Assembly: GCA_949296075.1 (NCBI GenBank)
Contig: CASFNG010000003.1
Location: forward strand, 49,419 to 113,418
From: an uncultured Parabacteroides sp.
GTDB taxonomy: Bacteria; Bacteroidota; Bacteroidia; Bacteroidales; Tannerellaceae
DNA: 64,000 nt
Direction: 5' to 3'
The notes beneath the pieces are model-generated. The model was not told the origin of the DNA. It did no database searches and was given only the letters and a program-made list of their open reading frames with translations. Of the stretch, positions 21,496 through 30,634 are shown one piece after another. Both the position numbers and the translations under genes were made by a program. Position 1 is the first letter of the stretch. Every line of letters begins with the position of its first letter.

Positions 21496-23418
21496 TTATT
21501 TTTTGATAATCAAGTAATCACCATAACTCTTAAAGGCATTCACCGCCGCCCGGAAACCAGCCCAGTCAGAGGCTTCATAGACCCGCTTTTTCAAGGATAG
21601 CTTTTGGCGCAGCACGATATTTCCCCCATTTTCTTGTGAGAGGGAGCCTTCGAAATCGGCGGCCCCGCTTTGTTTGGCGTCATTCTTGGGAGCATTCACC
21701 AACGTATAGCCCTTGGGCAGGCGGATTGTCTCTTCCTGCTCCACCAACCGCGAGCATCTGTCCTTGAATCCATATTCCCGATTCTCCAGATCGGTGTCGA
21801 TCTGCATGAAACTCTTGACTTGGTTGTAGAGATTGTTCATCACAAGCGGCTTGAGGATCATCCGGTCTTCGGCGATAACCGCATAATCGGGAATCTCATA
21901 ATCGAAGGTGATCCGGATGGGAGCTGCCTGATAATCCTTGGGATCATGACCATAGTCCACACGGATCAACTTGGCGTTGGGGGAGACGTTCAGCAACTGT
22001 TTTTCCAGCGTATTCCTCCAATCAGATTGCCATCCGGTAGTAAATATCCGGCGGATGCTGCTGTCTGACTGCCCTTCTGCCGTAATGGTAAATCTTCCTT
22101 TCAGCGTTCCCCTCTCATCTAAGCGGTTATTGGCCCAAATACGTACGTAGTGGTTTTCCGGAGCGGATACAGGAGTGACGCAAAGATCAGATCCTTCGGG
22201 TACGCCCGGGAGATAATTCTGCTGTTGCTCTGCGCTGCTCCAAAGTTCCCTGCAGAACGGTACCCAAGTAGGATCCAGCGGCATATAAGTTCCGTTGGAA
22301 AGTTTTACTACCGCTACGCAATGGTTAAAATGATCGGCCGGGATGCTCTCCACACGACTGCCCGCCATTGTCATCGCCGGATAGGCCTCAAACCCGGCCA
22401 TACGCAGGAAAGCGATCAAGGTGCCGGCTATATCCTTGCAAACGCCACAACGGTCGGTATAGTTCATTTTCAGGTTATGGAGCGTGAATCCTTCCCCTTT
22501 GCCCATCGTAAGGCCAGAATAGCGGATATTGTCGGCTACCCAATGTGTCAAGACCGCTATCTTTTCCATCTCGCCCTGCTTCCCTTTGATGAGTTCGTCC
22601 ACCTTTTCCTGAGCTTCCGGGATCGCGTCGAAACTGCCATAGTCTTCGTTTACCTTATTGAACCAAAGAGATTTCTCTTTCCATGAAGGTGTGCTTGACA
22701 TCATGAGCTTGGGAGCGGCGTCAAACAGGTCAACCATGTTCGGCTCCCTCTTGAAGGGTTGGATATTGTCTGACGCGAAGGTATAAACCTTTCGCCCATC
22801 TACGTAACGAACCGATGAGGAACAGGCTCCTTGGTAGAACTGGAATTGCAATTCCTTCTCCATTGGCATGGACACTTGGTACACCTTACGAACGGTCGGC
22901 TCGGATACCCAGAAGGGAACGATGTCATAAAATTGCCCTCGCATGGGAGGGATGAAACGCTCGTCGCCCTCGTCACCGGATAGCAAGGCATAGGTGAAGC
23001 CTTTCTTCGCGATCTCGTATTCCACGATGTCGCCCGGTTGCAGCCGTCCGATCTCCAGCATGATCTGTCGGGCTCCCCAATAAATGGCACGGGCGGGAGC
23101 GACGTAATCGCGAGCCTCGGTCACGTCTAAATTAAGCACATCGCCATTTGCCCGATGAATCGTGGCATAACGAAACTCCGCGAAGGCCGTCAACGGGTCG
23201 TAATCGTACTTGATTACCCGGTTGGCTACGCCACCCTTAGGCGACAGAACCTTGAACTTCTTGTGAATGGTGAAGGCTCCCGAGCCGGTTGGCTGCACCG
23301 TTACGGAGGTACTGTCTAATAAAGTGACGCAATCGTACCCCGCATACGGATCTTCCTGCCCCCAGGCGAACGATAGGGCCAAGGATGAAAGAGCCATGAT
23401 TGTCAGTTGTTTTCTCAT
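21496..23418 (-). CDS. Exported DUF3857 / transglutaminase-like protein
   Basis: The 640-residue protein has a signal peptide ending near ALSFAWG-Q and an N-terminal DUF3857 domain (about 40-230). Its transglutaminase-like core keeps the Cys-His-Asp triad: C327 in CGVCKDIAGTL, H366 in FNHCVAV, D382 in LDPTW. A C-terminal domain of about 200 residues follows (DUF2569-like placement, no motif I can name). Such proteins are widespread in Bacteroidota and are thought to be periplasmic peptidases or transglutaminase-fold enzymes; the substrate is unknown. It starts two bases after the menE stop, so it is probably co-transcribed with the menaquinone genes. Confidence 0.85.
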   Translation of the reverse strand: MRKQLTIMALSSLALSFAWGQEDPYAGYDCVTLLDSTSVTVQPTGSGAFTIHKKFKVLSPKGGVANRVIKYDYDPLTAFAEFRYATIHRANGDVLNLDVTEARDYVAPARAIYWGARQIMLEIGRLQPGDIVEYEIAKKGFTYALLSGDEGDERFIPPMRGQFYDIVPFWVSEPTVRKVYQVSMPMEKELQFQFYQGACSSSVRYVDGRKVYTFASDNIQPFKREPNMVDLFDAAPKLMMSSTPSWKEKSLWFNKVNEDYGSFDAIPEAQEKVDELIKGKQGEMEKIAVLTHWVADNIRYSGLTMGKGEGFTLHNLKMNYTDRCGVCKDIAGTLIAFLRMAGFEAYPAMTMAGSRVESIPADHFNHCVAVVKLSNGTYMPLDPTWVPFCRELWSSAEQQQNYLPGVPEGSDLCVTPVSAPENHYVRIWANNRLDERGTLKGRFTITAEGQSDSSIRRIFTTGWQSDWRNTLEKQLLNVSPNAKLIRVDYGHDPKDYQAAPIRITFDYEIPDYAVIAEDRMILKPLVMNNLYNQVKSFMQIDTDLENREYGFKDRCSRLVEQEETIRLPKGYTLVNAPKNDAKQSGAADFEGSLSQENGGNIVLRQKLSLKKRVYEASDWAGFRAAVNAFKSYGDYLIIKK

Positions 23419-23420
23419 TT

Positions 23421-24530
23421 CTATTCGTGTTTTAATAAAATTTGTCTCGCTAATCGCTTACATTCCGCCCGATCAATCTTGCCGCTACCGGTCTGGGGAA
23501 TCTTATCCACCTCGATGATCTTTTTGGGGCGTCCGTATTTAGGAAGATGTTCGGTCGACTTCGCCGGAAGTTCCTGCCTTGGTTCTCCCTGTACCAATAA
23601 GACAACAGCCTCACCTAATCGGGGATCGGGAACGGAGGTCACCGCGAACGGGGATGAGAGATAAGGTAGTAATGCCTTCTCCATCTCCTCGATCTGGATT
23701 TTTATTCCTCCGCTGTTGATGATGTTATCTTTCCTTCCGATGATAACGAAGCTGCCATCCGGTAAGATACGGGCTATATCATTCGTAACCAATCGCTCCT
23801 CGCAAACCAAGGGGGCATCGATAATCAAGGTACCCTCGGGAGACAAGGATAGCTTCACGGAGTTGAACGGATGGTAATAGGGAGAGGCTTCCGGACCGTT
23901 CAGCCGACGAAGGGCTATGTGGGAAAGCGTCTCTGTCATCCCGTACGTCGAGTAAACGGTATTGGGAAGCGAGCGGATCTCTTCCTCCAACGAAGGGTCT
24001 ATGGCGCCTCCCCCGATAATCAATATCCTTGTCTGTGCCAATATCTTTCGTTCCTCCGGGATTCGCAAGCTATTATAGACCTGCAACGGGATCATGGCCG
24101 CGAAATGAGGTGCAGGCCCATCCCAATCTGCGAAGGGATGCCCTGAGGGAACGCGAAGCGTCAGATCCAGTCCGCCGACCAATGCCCGTACGACAACCAT
24201 CTTCCCCGCGATGTACTTTAGGGGCATACATAGGAGCGCTTTATCGCCTTCACGCAGACGCAAGAACTCACAGGTGAGGCGTGCGCTTTGCGTCATCCTT
24301 GATTTTTGTACGGTTAGTTCCTTGGGTTTTCCCGTTGAGCCGGAGGTATGTACGATAAGCGTTTCCGATTCGCTAAACCAATCCCGCAGGAAATGATATA
24401 ACTCCTCCAAGAATTCCGAGGAACATCGTCTCGCTTTTTCCAAAAGCCGGTCAAGCTCTTGGGGAGAGTAGGTGATCCCCTCCACGGTCAGGCGCTGTTC
24501 CTCACGGTTTATACGGTAGGTCGCATTCAT
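23421..24530 (-). CDS. menE: o-Succinylbenzoate-CoA ligase
   Basis: Activates o-succinylbenzoate with ATP and CoA in menaquinone synthesis. The 369-residue ANL-family enzyme has the P-loop-like VHTSGSTGKPKELTV, YGMTETLSHIA, and GRKDNIINSGGIKI with the downstream catalytic Lys region TGSGKIDR. It is shorter than the roughly 450-residue E. coli enzyme, mainly through a reduced N-terminal domain, a common Bacteroidota form. The start MNATYRINREEQ overlaps the menC stop by the ATGA arrangement; the longer open frame lies inside menC. Confidence 0.93.
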   Translation of the reverse strand: MNATYRINREEQRLTVEGITYSPQELDRLLEKARRCSSEFLEELYHFLRDWFSESETLIVHTSGSTGKPKELTVQKSRMTQSARLTCEFLRLREGDKALLCMPLKYIAGKMVVVRALVGGLDLTLRVPSGHPFADWDGPAPHFAAMIPLQVYNSLRIPEERKILAQTRILIIGGGAIDPSLEEEIRSLPNTVYSTYGMTETLSHIALRRLNGPEASPYYHPFNSVKLSLSPEGTLIIDAPLVCEERLVTNDIARILPDGSFVIIGRKDNIINSGGIKIQIEEMEKALLPYLSSPFAVTSVPDPRLGEAVVLLVQGEPRQELPAKSTEHLPKYGRPKKIIEVDKIPQTGSGKIDRAECKRLARQILLKHE

Positions 24531-25609
24531 GGCATGATCTGTGTTTTCTCGGGGAATGGACGATCCTTCCGTATCCAAAGGCAATCTTTCCGGATCTCCA
24601 AGGGCATTTCCACGTTGTCCGTGAACAACATCCCGGTCCCCAGTCCTTGGGGAAGCGGATTCCCGAACGTGGCGCACCATTGGGCGATAGCGTTCAATCC
24701 GATATTGGATTCGAGCGCGGAGGTAATCCACCATTTGGGATGCTCTTTTGTGCCGCCTAAGATCTGCTCAGACAGGCGCATCCATTCCAGGCACCCTTGC
24801 ATACCGCCATGCAAGGACGGCTTCAATATTAAATAATGTGGATGAATCGTCTCGATCAGCTTTCGTTTCTCTTCCGGCTGATTACAGCCGATCAACTCCT
24901 CATCGAGAGCGACCGGTAGGGGAGATTCGGCCACTATGCGCGCCATCTCTTCCCACTGCCCGGCCCGGATAGGCTGCTCGATGGAATGGAGATCCAGTTC
25001 CGCCAGCCGGGACAAGCGCTCTAACGCCTCGGAAGGGGAGAAGGCACCGTTCGCGTCGACCCGCAGCTCGATCTCGTTCGCGGAGAAATGATGGCGGATA
25101 TGCCTCAATAGCGCCAATTCTTCCTCAAAATGAATCGCCCCGATTTTCAGTTTGACACAACGGAAACCCGTACGCATCTTCACCTCTATTTGGTCCAGCA
25201 TTTCCCGGTAATCGCCCATCCATATAAGTCCGTTGATGGGGATCCCTGCCTCTCCTCGGGCGAATGCTGTATCCCACAGCCTCCAACTTCCCGTCCCTAC
25301 CTGCCTGAGAGCGGTCTCCAAACCGAACAAGATGGAAGGATAGGGGCGTAAGCCCTCTTTATCCAACACGCTTTTTGCCGATAAATCGGAACAGGCCTTT
25401 CGCAAGATCGATTCATAATCCGGAAGATCGTCGCAACTGAGCGCGGGGAGAGGGGCACATTCCCCTACACCCCATACCTCCGGATTATCCGTCGTTCGCA
25501 CGACAACATACCAAAGTCGCCGGGTTGTATAAACACCACGGGAAGTCCCTGCGGGTTGTTTGAAATGCAAGAGCCGGGGGATGATCTGTATGGAATAAAA
25601 GTCGCCCAT
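24527..25609 (-). CDS. menC: o-Succinylbenzoate synthase
   Basis: Dehydrates SHCHC to o-succinylbenzoate. The 360-residue enolase-superfamily protein shows the KxK motif in CVKLKIG and the three metal-binding acids in RVDANGAFS, SIEQPI and ALDEELIG. The second catalytic Lys lies in LILKPSLHGG. It starts six bases after menB ends and overlaps menE by four bases. Confidence 0.93.
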   Translation of the reverse strand: MGDFYSIQIIPRLLHFKQPAGTSRGVYTTRRLWYVVVRTTDNPEVWGVGECAPLPALSCDDLPDYESILRKACSDLSAKSVLDKEGLRPYPSILFGLETALRQVGTGSWRLWDTAFARGEAGIPINGLIWMGDYREMLDQIEVKMRTGFRCVKLKIGAIHFEEELALLRHIRHHFSANEIELRVDANGAFSPSEALERLSRLAELDLHSIEQPIRAGQWEEMARIVAESPLPVALDEELIGCNQPEEKRKLIETIHPHYLILKPSLHGGMQGCLEWMRLSEQILGGTKEHPKWWITSALESNIGLNAIAQWCATFGNPLPQGLGTGMLFTDNVEMPLEIRKDCLWIRKDRPFPEKTQIMP

Positions 25610-25615
25610 CCTCTT

Positions 25616-26434
25616 TTACGGGAATTTAGGATAATCCTCGAAGCGCGGCCGACGTTTCTCCAAGAACGCCTTGCCACCTTCCTGAGCCTCGTCCGTCATG
25701 TAATACAGCATCGTAGCGTCGCCCGCCAATTCCTGTATACCCGCTTGCCCGTCCAGCTCGGCGTTCAAGCCAGCCTTGATCATGCGGAGCGCTAACGGGC
25801 TCAGCAGCATCATCTCCTCTGCCCATTGGACGTATTCATCCTCCAAACGATCCAAGGGGACAACCTTGTTGACCAATCCCATATCCAGCGCCTCCTGCGC
25901 ATTATATTTACGGCATAAGAACCAGATCTCTCGCGCTTTTTTCTGTCCGACGATACGGGCTAAGTAAGAAGAGCCGAACCCTGCGTCGAAACTGCCCACC
26001 CGCGGGCCGGTCTGCCCGAAGATCGCGTTCTCCGACGCGATAGTAAGGTCACAAACCACGTGCAACACGTGTCCGCCCCCGATCGCGAAACCGTTTACCG
26101 CGGCGATCACCGGCTTGGGAAGCGAGCGGATCTGTTTTTGCACATCCAGCACGTTCAGGCGAGGCACGCCGTCCTTACCCACATAACCGCCCCGTCCTTT
26201 CACGTGCATATCGCCCCCGGAGCAGAAAGCGATCTTGCCGGCGCCCGTAAGCACCACTACATTAATATCCGGACGTTCCCGGCATATATACAAAGCGTCG
26301 CTCATCTCCGTGGTCGTGGTAGGGGTGAAAGCGTTCCTGTACCGCTCGCGGTTGATCGTGATACGGGCGATACCGTTATAGAAATCAAACAGAATATCCT
26401 CGTATTCCTTGATGGTAGTCCATTCTCTCTGCAT
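25616..26434 (-). CDS. menB: 1,4-Dihydroxy-2-naphthoyl-CoA synthase
   Basis: Crotonase-fold ring-closing enzyme acting on o-succinylbenzoyl-CoA. The 272-residue protein matches MenB across its length: [21 protein letters not shown] near residue 65, [37 protein letters not shown] and the C-terminal [16 protein letters not shown]. It begins five bases after menD. Confidence 0.96.
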   Translation of the reverse strand: MQREWTTIKEYEDILFDFYNGIARITINRERYRNAFTPTTTTEMSDALYICRERPDINVVVLTGAGKIAFCSGGDMHVKGRGGYVGKDGVPRLNVLDVQKQIRSLPKPVIAAVNGFAIGGGHVLHVVCDLTIASENAIFGQTGPRVGSFDAGFGSSYLARIVGQKKAREIWFLCRKYNAQEALDMGLVNKVVPLDRLEDEYVQWAEEMMLLSPLALRMIKAGLNAELDGQAGIQELAGDATMLYYMTDEAQEGGKAFLEKRRPRFEDYPKFP

Positions 26435-26439
26435 GATGA

Positions 26440-28128
26440 TTATGAATTATGTTCGTTGTTCTTGGATTTTAAGTCGTGGTAATAGGCCTTGAGTAGGCGT
26501 ACATCCTCCGTTTTATCGGTGAAAACCTCCATCAACATTGGATGTTCGTTCTCACGGTCCGTCTGTGTGAACACCTGCATCGCTGACGTTAGCTCCTTCT
26601 CGTCGCGGACAGACAGATAAACGAAGCCTCGCTCTTTCGCCCACCCCTCGGCCGAAGTTTGATGAGTCGCCGTCACGTAACGATGGGTACGCTCGCTCAT
26701 CTTGAATCCCGGCAGAGCTTGGAAGATCTCTCCTCCACCGTTGTTGAGAAGCAATATGCGTATGTTATTCCGGATATGCCCGTTCCAGAGCGCATTCATG
26801 TCATAAAAAAAGCTCAAGTCGCCCATGACGATGAAATTCATCTTCTGGGAGGAGCAGGCATATCCGAGGGCCGTGGACAACGAACCTTCGATTCCGCTTG
26901 TTCCCCGATTGCAACACACCTCCACTGTCTCCGGTAAGGTATATAATTGTGCGTAACGTACGGTAGAACTGTTCCCCAAGTGAAGGGCAGCCTCCGCCGG
27001 AAGGGAGTGGATCAACGCGCCGATAGCCGCCATCTCGGAATAAGGAAACTCCGGCTCCGGCACGTTCCGGGATTTATATTCCCATGCCTTGGGATACTCC
27101 ACGGGCTTATTCTCTAACAGGTACGCTATCTTCTCCAAGAACTCGAACGGATCCATCTCGATCACCGTTGTCAGGCAACCAAACAGGTCCGCAACCTCAC
27201 CGCTCGGCGTGACGTGCCAATGCTCTTTAGGCGGGTGTGTCCGCAGGAACGTTTTCAAGCGTTTGGATACGACATGACCGCCATAGGTGATCACGATCTC
27301 AGGAGCCAGCTTTTCTTTCTCCTCCTCGGAAGCCATATACAGGATCGTGTCGAAATTCTTGATTGGAAGTCCCGGTACGATCCTGTTACCGATATGTTCG
27401 CTCAGCCAAGTGAAATGCTTATACAGCAGCTTGCAGATTTTTTTCTCGAACAGGTAGATCAGGCTCATCTGTCCGGCGATCATCATCCGTTTGCTGTATT
27501 TATTAAGCCGTTCAATCAAGTCGTCATATTTCCGGTCATACACGTTTAGCCCTTGATAACGGGTAATAACCCGCACTTTGGGCAGTTCAGGTGTCGTAAA
27601 CTGGAAGAGGGGTTCCGATAGAGGGACGTTGATATGTACCGGCCCTTTCCCATGATGGTGCAATTCGAGGAGCGCCTCATTGATCAACCGGTTACAGAAC
27701 CACTCGTCCTGCTCCGTATGGATTTCCGGAAGCGCGACTGACTTTTTCACCAACGAGCCAAATACGCCCGGTTGCGGCAAGGTCTGCCCGTCCATCTGAC
27801 CTATCCATGCCGCCGGTCGGTCCGCTGAGATCACCACGAGCGGGACTTGCTGGTAAAAAGCCTCCGCCACGGCTGGATAAATATTGAGTAGAGCAGAGCC
27901 CGAGGTACAGCATATCGCCGCGGGTTTCCCCCCATGTAACGCTAAACCCAACGCGAAAAAGCCCGCACTTCGCTCGTCGGTCACCGAATGGCATTGGAAA
28001 AACGAGTGATTCGCCAGCGTATGGACAATCGGGGCGTTACGGCTCCCCGGGCATAGCACGACGTTACTAACCCCATGCTCTATCAAGAGAGCGACCAATT
28101 GAAGGATGTTTTTCTTATCGCTATACAT
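26440..28128 (-). CDS. menD: SEPHCHC synthase (2-succinyl-5-enolpyruvyl-6-hydroxy-3-cyclohexene-1-carboxylate synthase)
   Basis: Thiamine-diphosphate enzyme joining 2-oxoglutarate to isochorismate. Motifs include [30 protein letters not shown] with the ThDP Glu, [18 protein letters not shown], and the C-terminal ThDP/Mg segment [14 protein letters not shown]. The length from [10 protein letters not shown] is 562 residues. A further ATG at 28179 is in frame, overlaps the menF stop by four bases and has a GAGGA in front, so a 17-residue longer form is possible. The shorter start was chosen because it matches the usual distance to the CPGSR motif. Confidence 0.92.
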   Translation of the reverse strand: MYSDKKNILQLVALLIEHGVSNVVLCPGSRNAPIVHTLANHSFFQCHSVTDERSAGFFALGLALHGGKPAAICCTSGSALLNIYPAVAEAFYQQVPLVVISADRPAAWIGQMDGQTLPQPGVFGSLVKKSVALPEIHTEQDEWFCNRLINEALLELHHHGKGPVHINVPLSEPLFQFTTPELPKVRVITRYQGLNVYDRKYDDLIERLNKYSKRMMIAGQMSLIYLFEKKICKLLYKHFTWLSEHIGNRIVPGLPIKNFDTILYMASEEEKEKLAPEIVITYGGHVVSKRLKTFLRTHPPKEHWHVTPSGEVADLFGCLTTVIEMDPFEFLEKIAYLLENKPVEYPKAWEYKSRNVPEPEFPYSEMAAIGALIHSLPAEAALHLGNSSTVRYAQLYTLPETVEVCCNRGTSGIEGSLSTALGYACSSQKMNFIVMGDLSFFYDMNALWNGHIRNNIRILLLNNGGGEIFQALPGFKMSERTHRYVTATHQTSAEGWAKERGFVYLSVRDEKELTSAMQVFTQTDRENEHPMLMEVFTDKTEDVRLLKAYYHDLKSKNNEHNS

Positions 28129-28175
28129 AAAATAGACGTATGAATTGTCATGAAATAAACCGATAGGCGATACGC

Positions 28176-29285
28176 TCATACATGATCCTCATGCCGAAGC
28201 AGTCGCCGCATCGTATCTAATTTGTACTCCGTTTCCTGCCATTCCTCTTCCAACCGGGAGGCCGCTAATAATCCGCCACCGGCATACAGGGTAAATGTGC
28301 CCGGATGGATGTTCATGCAGCGCAGGTTGACGTACAGGTCTGTTCGCCCGTTTGGATCCAACCAGCCGATAAATCCGGAGTAATAACCCCTGTCGTATCC
28401 CTCGTGCTCAAGGATGAAGCGATACGCCTCCTCCTTCGGCAAGCCGCAAACCGCCGGTGTCGGGTGTAAAAGCTGTAAAATATCCCCCAACTTGTCGGTG
28501 TCCGGAAGCGGGAAATAGAAATCGCTTTTCAGGTGGGATACCTCACCTGCCCGGGCGGAATAGGGACCTTTCTCTTCCGGGAGGATGCCCCGTGTAGCCA
28601 ATTGGCGACGGATATAAGCCGCCACTAACTGTTGTTCCCGCCAATTCTTGTGATCCCATTGGCGGGGCAACTCCCCGTTCCGCAGCGATTGTGTCCCGGC
28701 CAAGGCCACCGTGTGCCAAGAGCCATGCTCGCCCGCGAGAAGGATTTCCGGCGTGCCACCCATCCATGTCCCCGTCTCTCGGGTATGGCAAAGATACACA
28801 TACGAACGGATATAACGTGCTTCCGCCGCGACGAATGCCTTCCCGGGAGAGAACGCGGGGTCTTTTCGGATCGTTTTAGGCCGCGACAAGACCAATTTAT
28901 CCAAGCTCCCTTTCAGTAAGGGCTGGATAAACCGCTCGAAATGGGCTTCGTACAGTCTCCGTTCCTCTTCCTCTGGAATTATCCCGGCCTCTTCAGCTTG
29001 AGGAGATCCTTCTTTCGGGTGGGAGCTTGCCACCTGGATACCCTCGGGCAGCTCGAAGCGATCCGGCTCGATCACGACAATCGGGCGTTTGTCCGTTATT
29101 TGAAACGGAGCGATCACGAAACCGCTCCGTTGATTCAGCTCTTCTATTTTATAAAGTAAACGAGGAGAACCGGAACGCTGCATCCGGAAGTGGAGCCTGT
29201 CCTCTCCCGGGATCCGCCAGATGGCGAAGTTCCGGTCTTCCTCGATAAACGCATCTATAAGCTCGTGCAAATTTTCTGGAGTCAT
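28176..29285 (-). CDS. menF: Isochorismate synthase
   Basis: Converts chorismate to isochorismate, the committed step to menaquinone. The 369-residue protein has the chorismate-binding-enzyme core: [40 protein letters not shown] and [10 protein letters not shown], followed by the helix [20 protein letters not shown] with the metal-binding Glu. It begins with a four-base overlap to the upstream HAD/thioesterase gene. Confidence 0.93.
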   Translation of the reverse strand: MTPENLHELIDAFIEEDRNFAIWRIPGEDRLHFRMQRSGSPRLLYKIEELNQRSGFVIAPFQITDKRPIVVIEPDRFELPEGIQVASSHPKEGSPQAEEAGIIPEEEERRLYEAHFERFIQPLLKGSLDKLVLSRPKTIRKDPAFSPGKAFVAAEARYIRSYVYLCHTRETGTWMGGTPEILLAGEHGSWHTVALAGTQSLRNGELPRQWDHKNWREQQLVAAYIRRQLATRGILPEEKGPYSARAGEVSHLKSDFYFPLPDTDKLGDILQLLHPTPAVCGLPKEEAYRFILEHEGYDRGYYSGFIGWLDPNGRTDLYVNLRCMNIHPGTFTLYAGGGLLAASRLEEEWQETEYKLDTMRRLLRHEDHV

Positions 29286-30514
29286 TTCTTCTTTAGTATG
29301 CTATTGATTACCCGCACCGAGGAGACCAGTTTGTCGGTAGAGGTGAATACATCCACGTTCCATACGTGCGATGAGCGTCCCTTATGGATGATCGTGCCTA
29401 CCGCGCGTACCGTATCCCCTTCATGCGCCGAGGACACATGGCTGCCGCTCACCTGCATACCCACCACGATCTCGTCGGGCTTGGCGAGGATCATCGAGCC
29501 CAATCCCGCCACGGTCTCAGCCAGCGCCAATGTCGCTCCGCCATGCAGGATACCGAATGGCTGCCGGGTGCGCTCGTCTACCGGCATGGTAGCCTCCACC
29601 CGGTTCTCGGAAGCGTAAGTATATTGGATGCCTAAGTTGCCCATCAGGGCGTGTTTCGCTCGGGCGTTCAGCTGATCCAACGGGATCTCGGTCGGTTTGA
29701 TCGCCGCGAGGATCGCTTTCTCCACCGCGATGGCCACTCCGTCCATATCGTTGGTCATGGTCGTGAAATCGGCGCAAGCCTTCACGGAGTCGCGTGCGTT
29801 CCCCATCGCTATACCTAAGCCGGCCAATTGGATCATGGATACATCCGCCACGCCATCGCCGATGGCGATCACCTCCTCGGTCGTGATGTGCAGCATCTCC
29901 ATCAATACCGCCAGCGTATTTCCCTTGTTGATGAAATGGGGGGCCACCTCCAGGAAATAATCCTCGGACCGGAATGCCTCCAATACGCCGTTCAAGCGTT
30001 TTTTCCAATGATTTTCCAAGCCGACCAGCTCCTCCTCGTCATCGCTGGTGAGGATACATTTGCAAGGCGAGAAATCCACCGCTTCCGGGAAATTGTCCAC
30101 GCCGATGATCCTCATCTTGTTCAGCTCGGCCTCCTCCTTGACGTGCGGGTTATCCGAGTTGTTCGTCAAGATGAAATCCTTATGATAGGTGAAAATCGTG
30201 AAGCCGTTCTCTCGCGCCTTCCGGTCGAGATAGGGGATCATGGCAGGGTCGATCCGCTTCTCGAACATCAGCTCGCCTGTCTGGGCGTTGATGATCTGGC
30301 CGCCATTATAAGACAATATGAAACCACCGTAATGATTCAACTCAAGAGCCTCCGCCAACGGTTGCACGCCGTTGGTCGGCCGTCCGGATGCCAATACTAC
30401 ATGAACTCCCATCTGCTGAGCCTTCAGCAAGGCGGAATGGGTGTGGGGAGTTATCTCCTTCTTGTCGTTAAGCAACGTCCCATCTACGTCTAAGACCAAT
30501 AATTTGTACTTCAT
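29282..30514 (-). CDS. HAD phosphatase fused to hotdog (DHNA-CoA) thioesterase
   Basis: Two-domain protein at the head of the men operon. Residues 1-270 form a Cof-type HAD phosphatase (nucleophile motif DVDGTLL with D9/D11, SGRPTNG, GDGVADVSM). Residues 285-410 form a hotdog thioesterase with LHGGATLALAETVAGLGS (H324-G325-G326, catalytic E333) and a tail that resembles E. coli MenI/YdiI (VGMQVSGSHVSSAHEGD). In context, the C-terminal half most likely hydrolyses 1,4-dihydroxy-2-naphthoyl-CoA, the step after MenB. The HAD substrate is unknown. It overlaps menF by ATGA and has its own TATATTTG promoter. Confidence 0.9.
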   Translation of the reverse strand: MKYKLLVLDVDGTLLNDKKEITPHTHSALLKAQQMGVHVVLASGRPTNGVQPLAEALELNHYGGFILSYNGGQIINAQTGELMFEKRIDPAMIPYLDRKARENGFTIFTYHKDFILTNNSDNPHVKEEAELNKMRIIGVDNFPEAVDFSPCKCILTSDDEEELVGLENHWKKRLNGVLEAFRSEDYFLEVAPHFINKGNTLAVLMEMLHITTEEVIAIGDGVADVSMIQLAGLGIAMGNARDSVKACADFTTMTNDMDGVAIAVEKAILAAIKPTEIPLDQLNARAKHALMGNLGIQYTYASENRVEATMPVDERTRQPFGILHGGATLALAETVAGLGSMILAKPDEIVVGMQVSGSHVSSAHEGDTVRAVGTIIHKGRSSHVWNVDVFTSTDKLVSSVRVINSILKKK

Positions 30515-30541
30515 GGCGTCGTGTTTTATGAATTATAGACA

Positions 30542-30549
30542 CAAATATA
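30542..30549 (-). promoter_or_regulatory. -7 box of the men operon
   Basis: TATATTTG on the minus strand, 27 bases before the ATG of the HAD/thioesterase gene. The -33 position falls inside the hairpin of the upstream terminator. Confidence 0.55.
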
Positions 30550-30550
30550 C

Positions 30551-30579
30551 GAAAAAGGGGGCTCTCGTCCCCCTTTTTC
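30551..30579 (-). terminator. Terminator of the helicase gene
   Basis: The GAAAAAGGGGG / CCCCCTTTTTC stem has a seven-base loop. In the minus direction the T-rich arm ends transcription arriving from the helicase gene just before the men promoter. Confidence 0.8.
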
Positions 30580-30634
30580 TCCCATCATTCTTGAAAAATC
30601 AGGGGAAGTTTCCGGAAAAACTTGACGAACATCC

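Noticed and set aside
24531-24734. Longer MenE start at 24734
   Set aside because: Lies inside menC and shows no ANL-family similarity.
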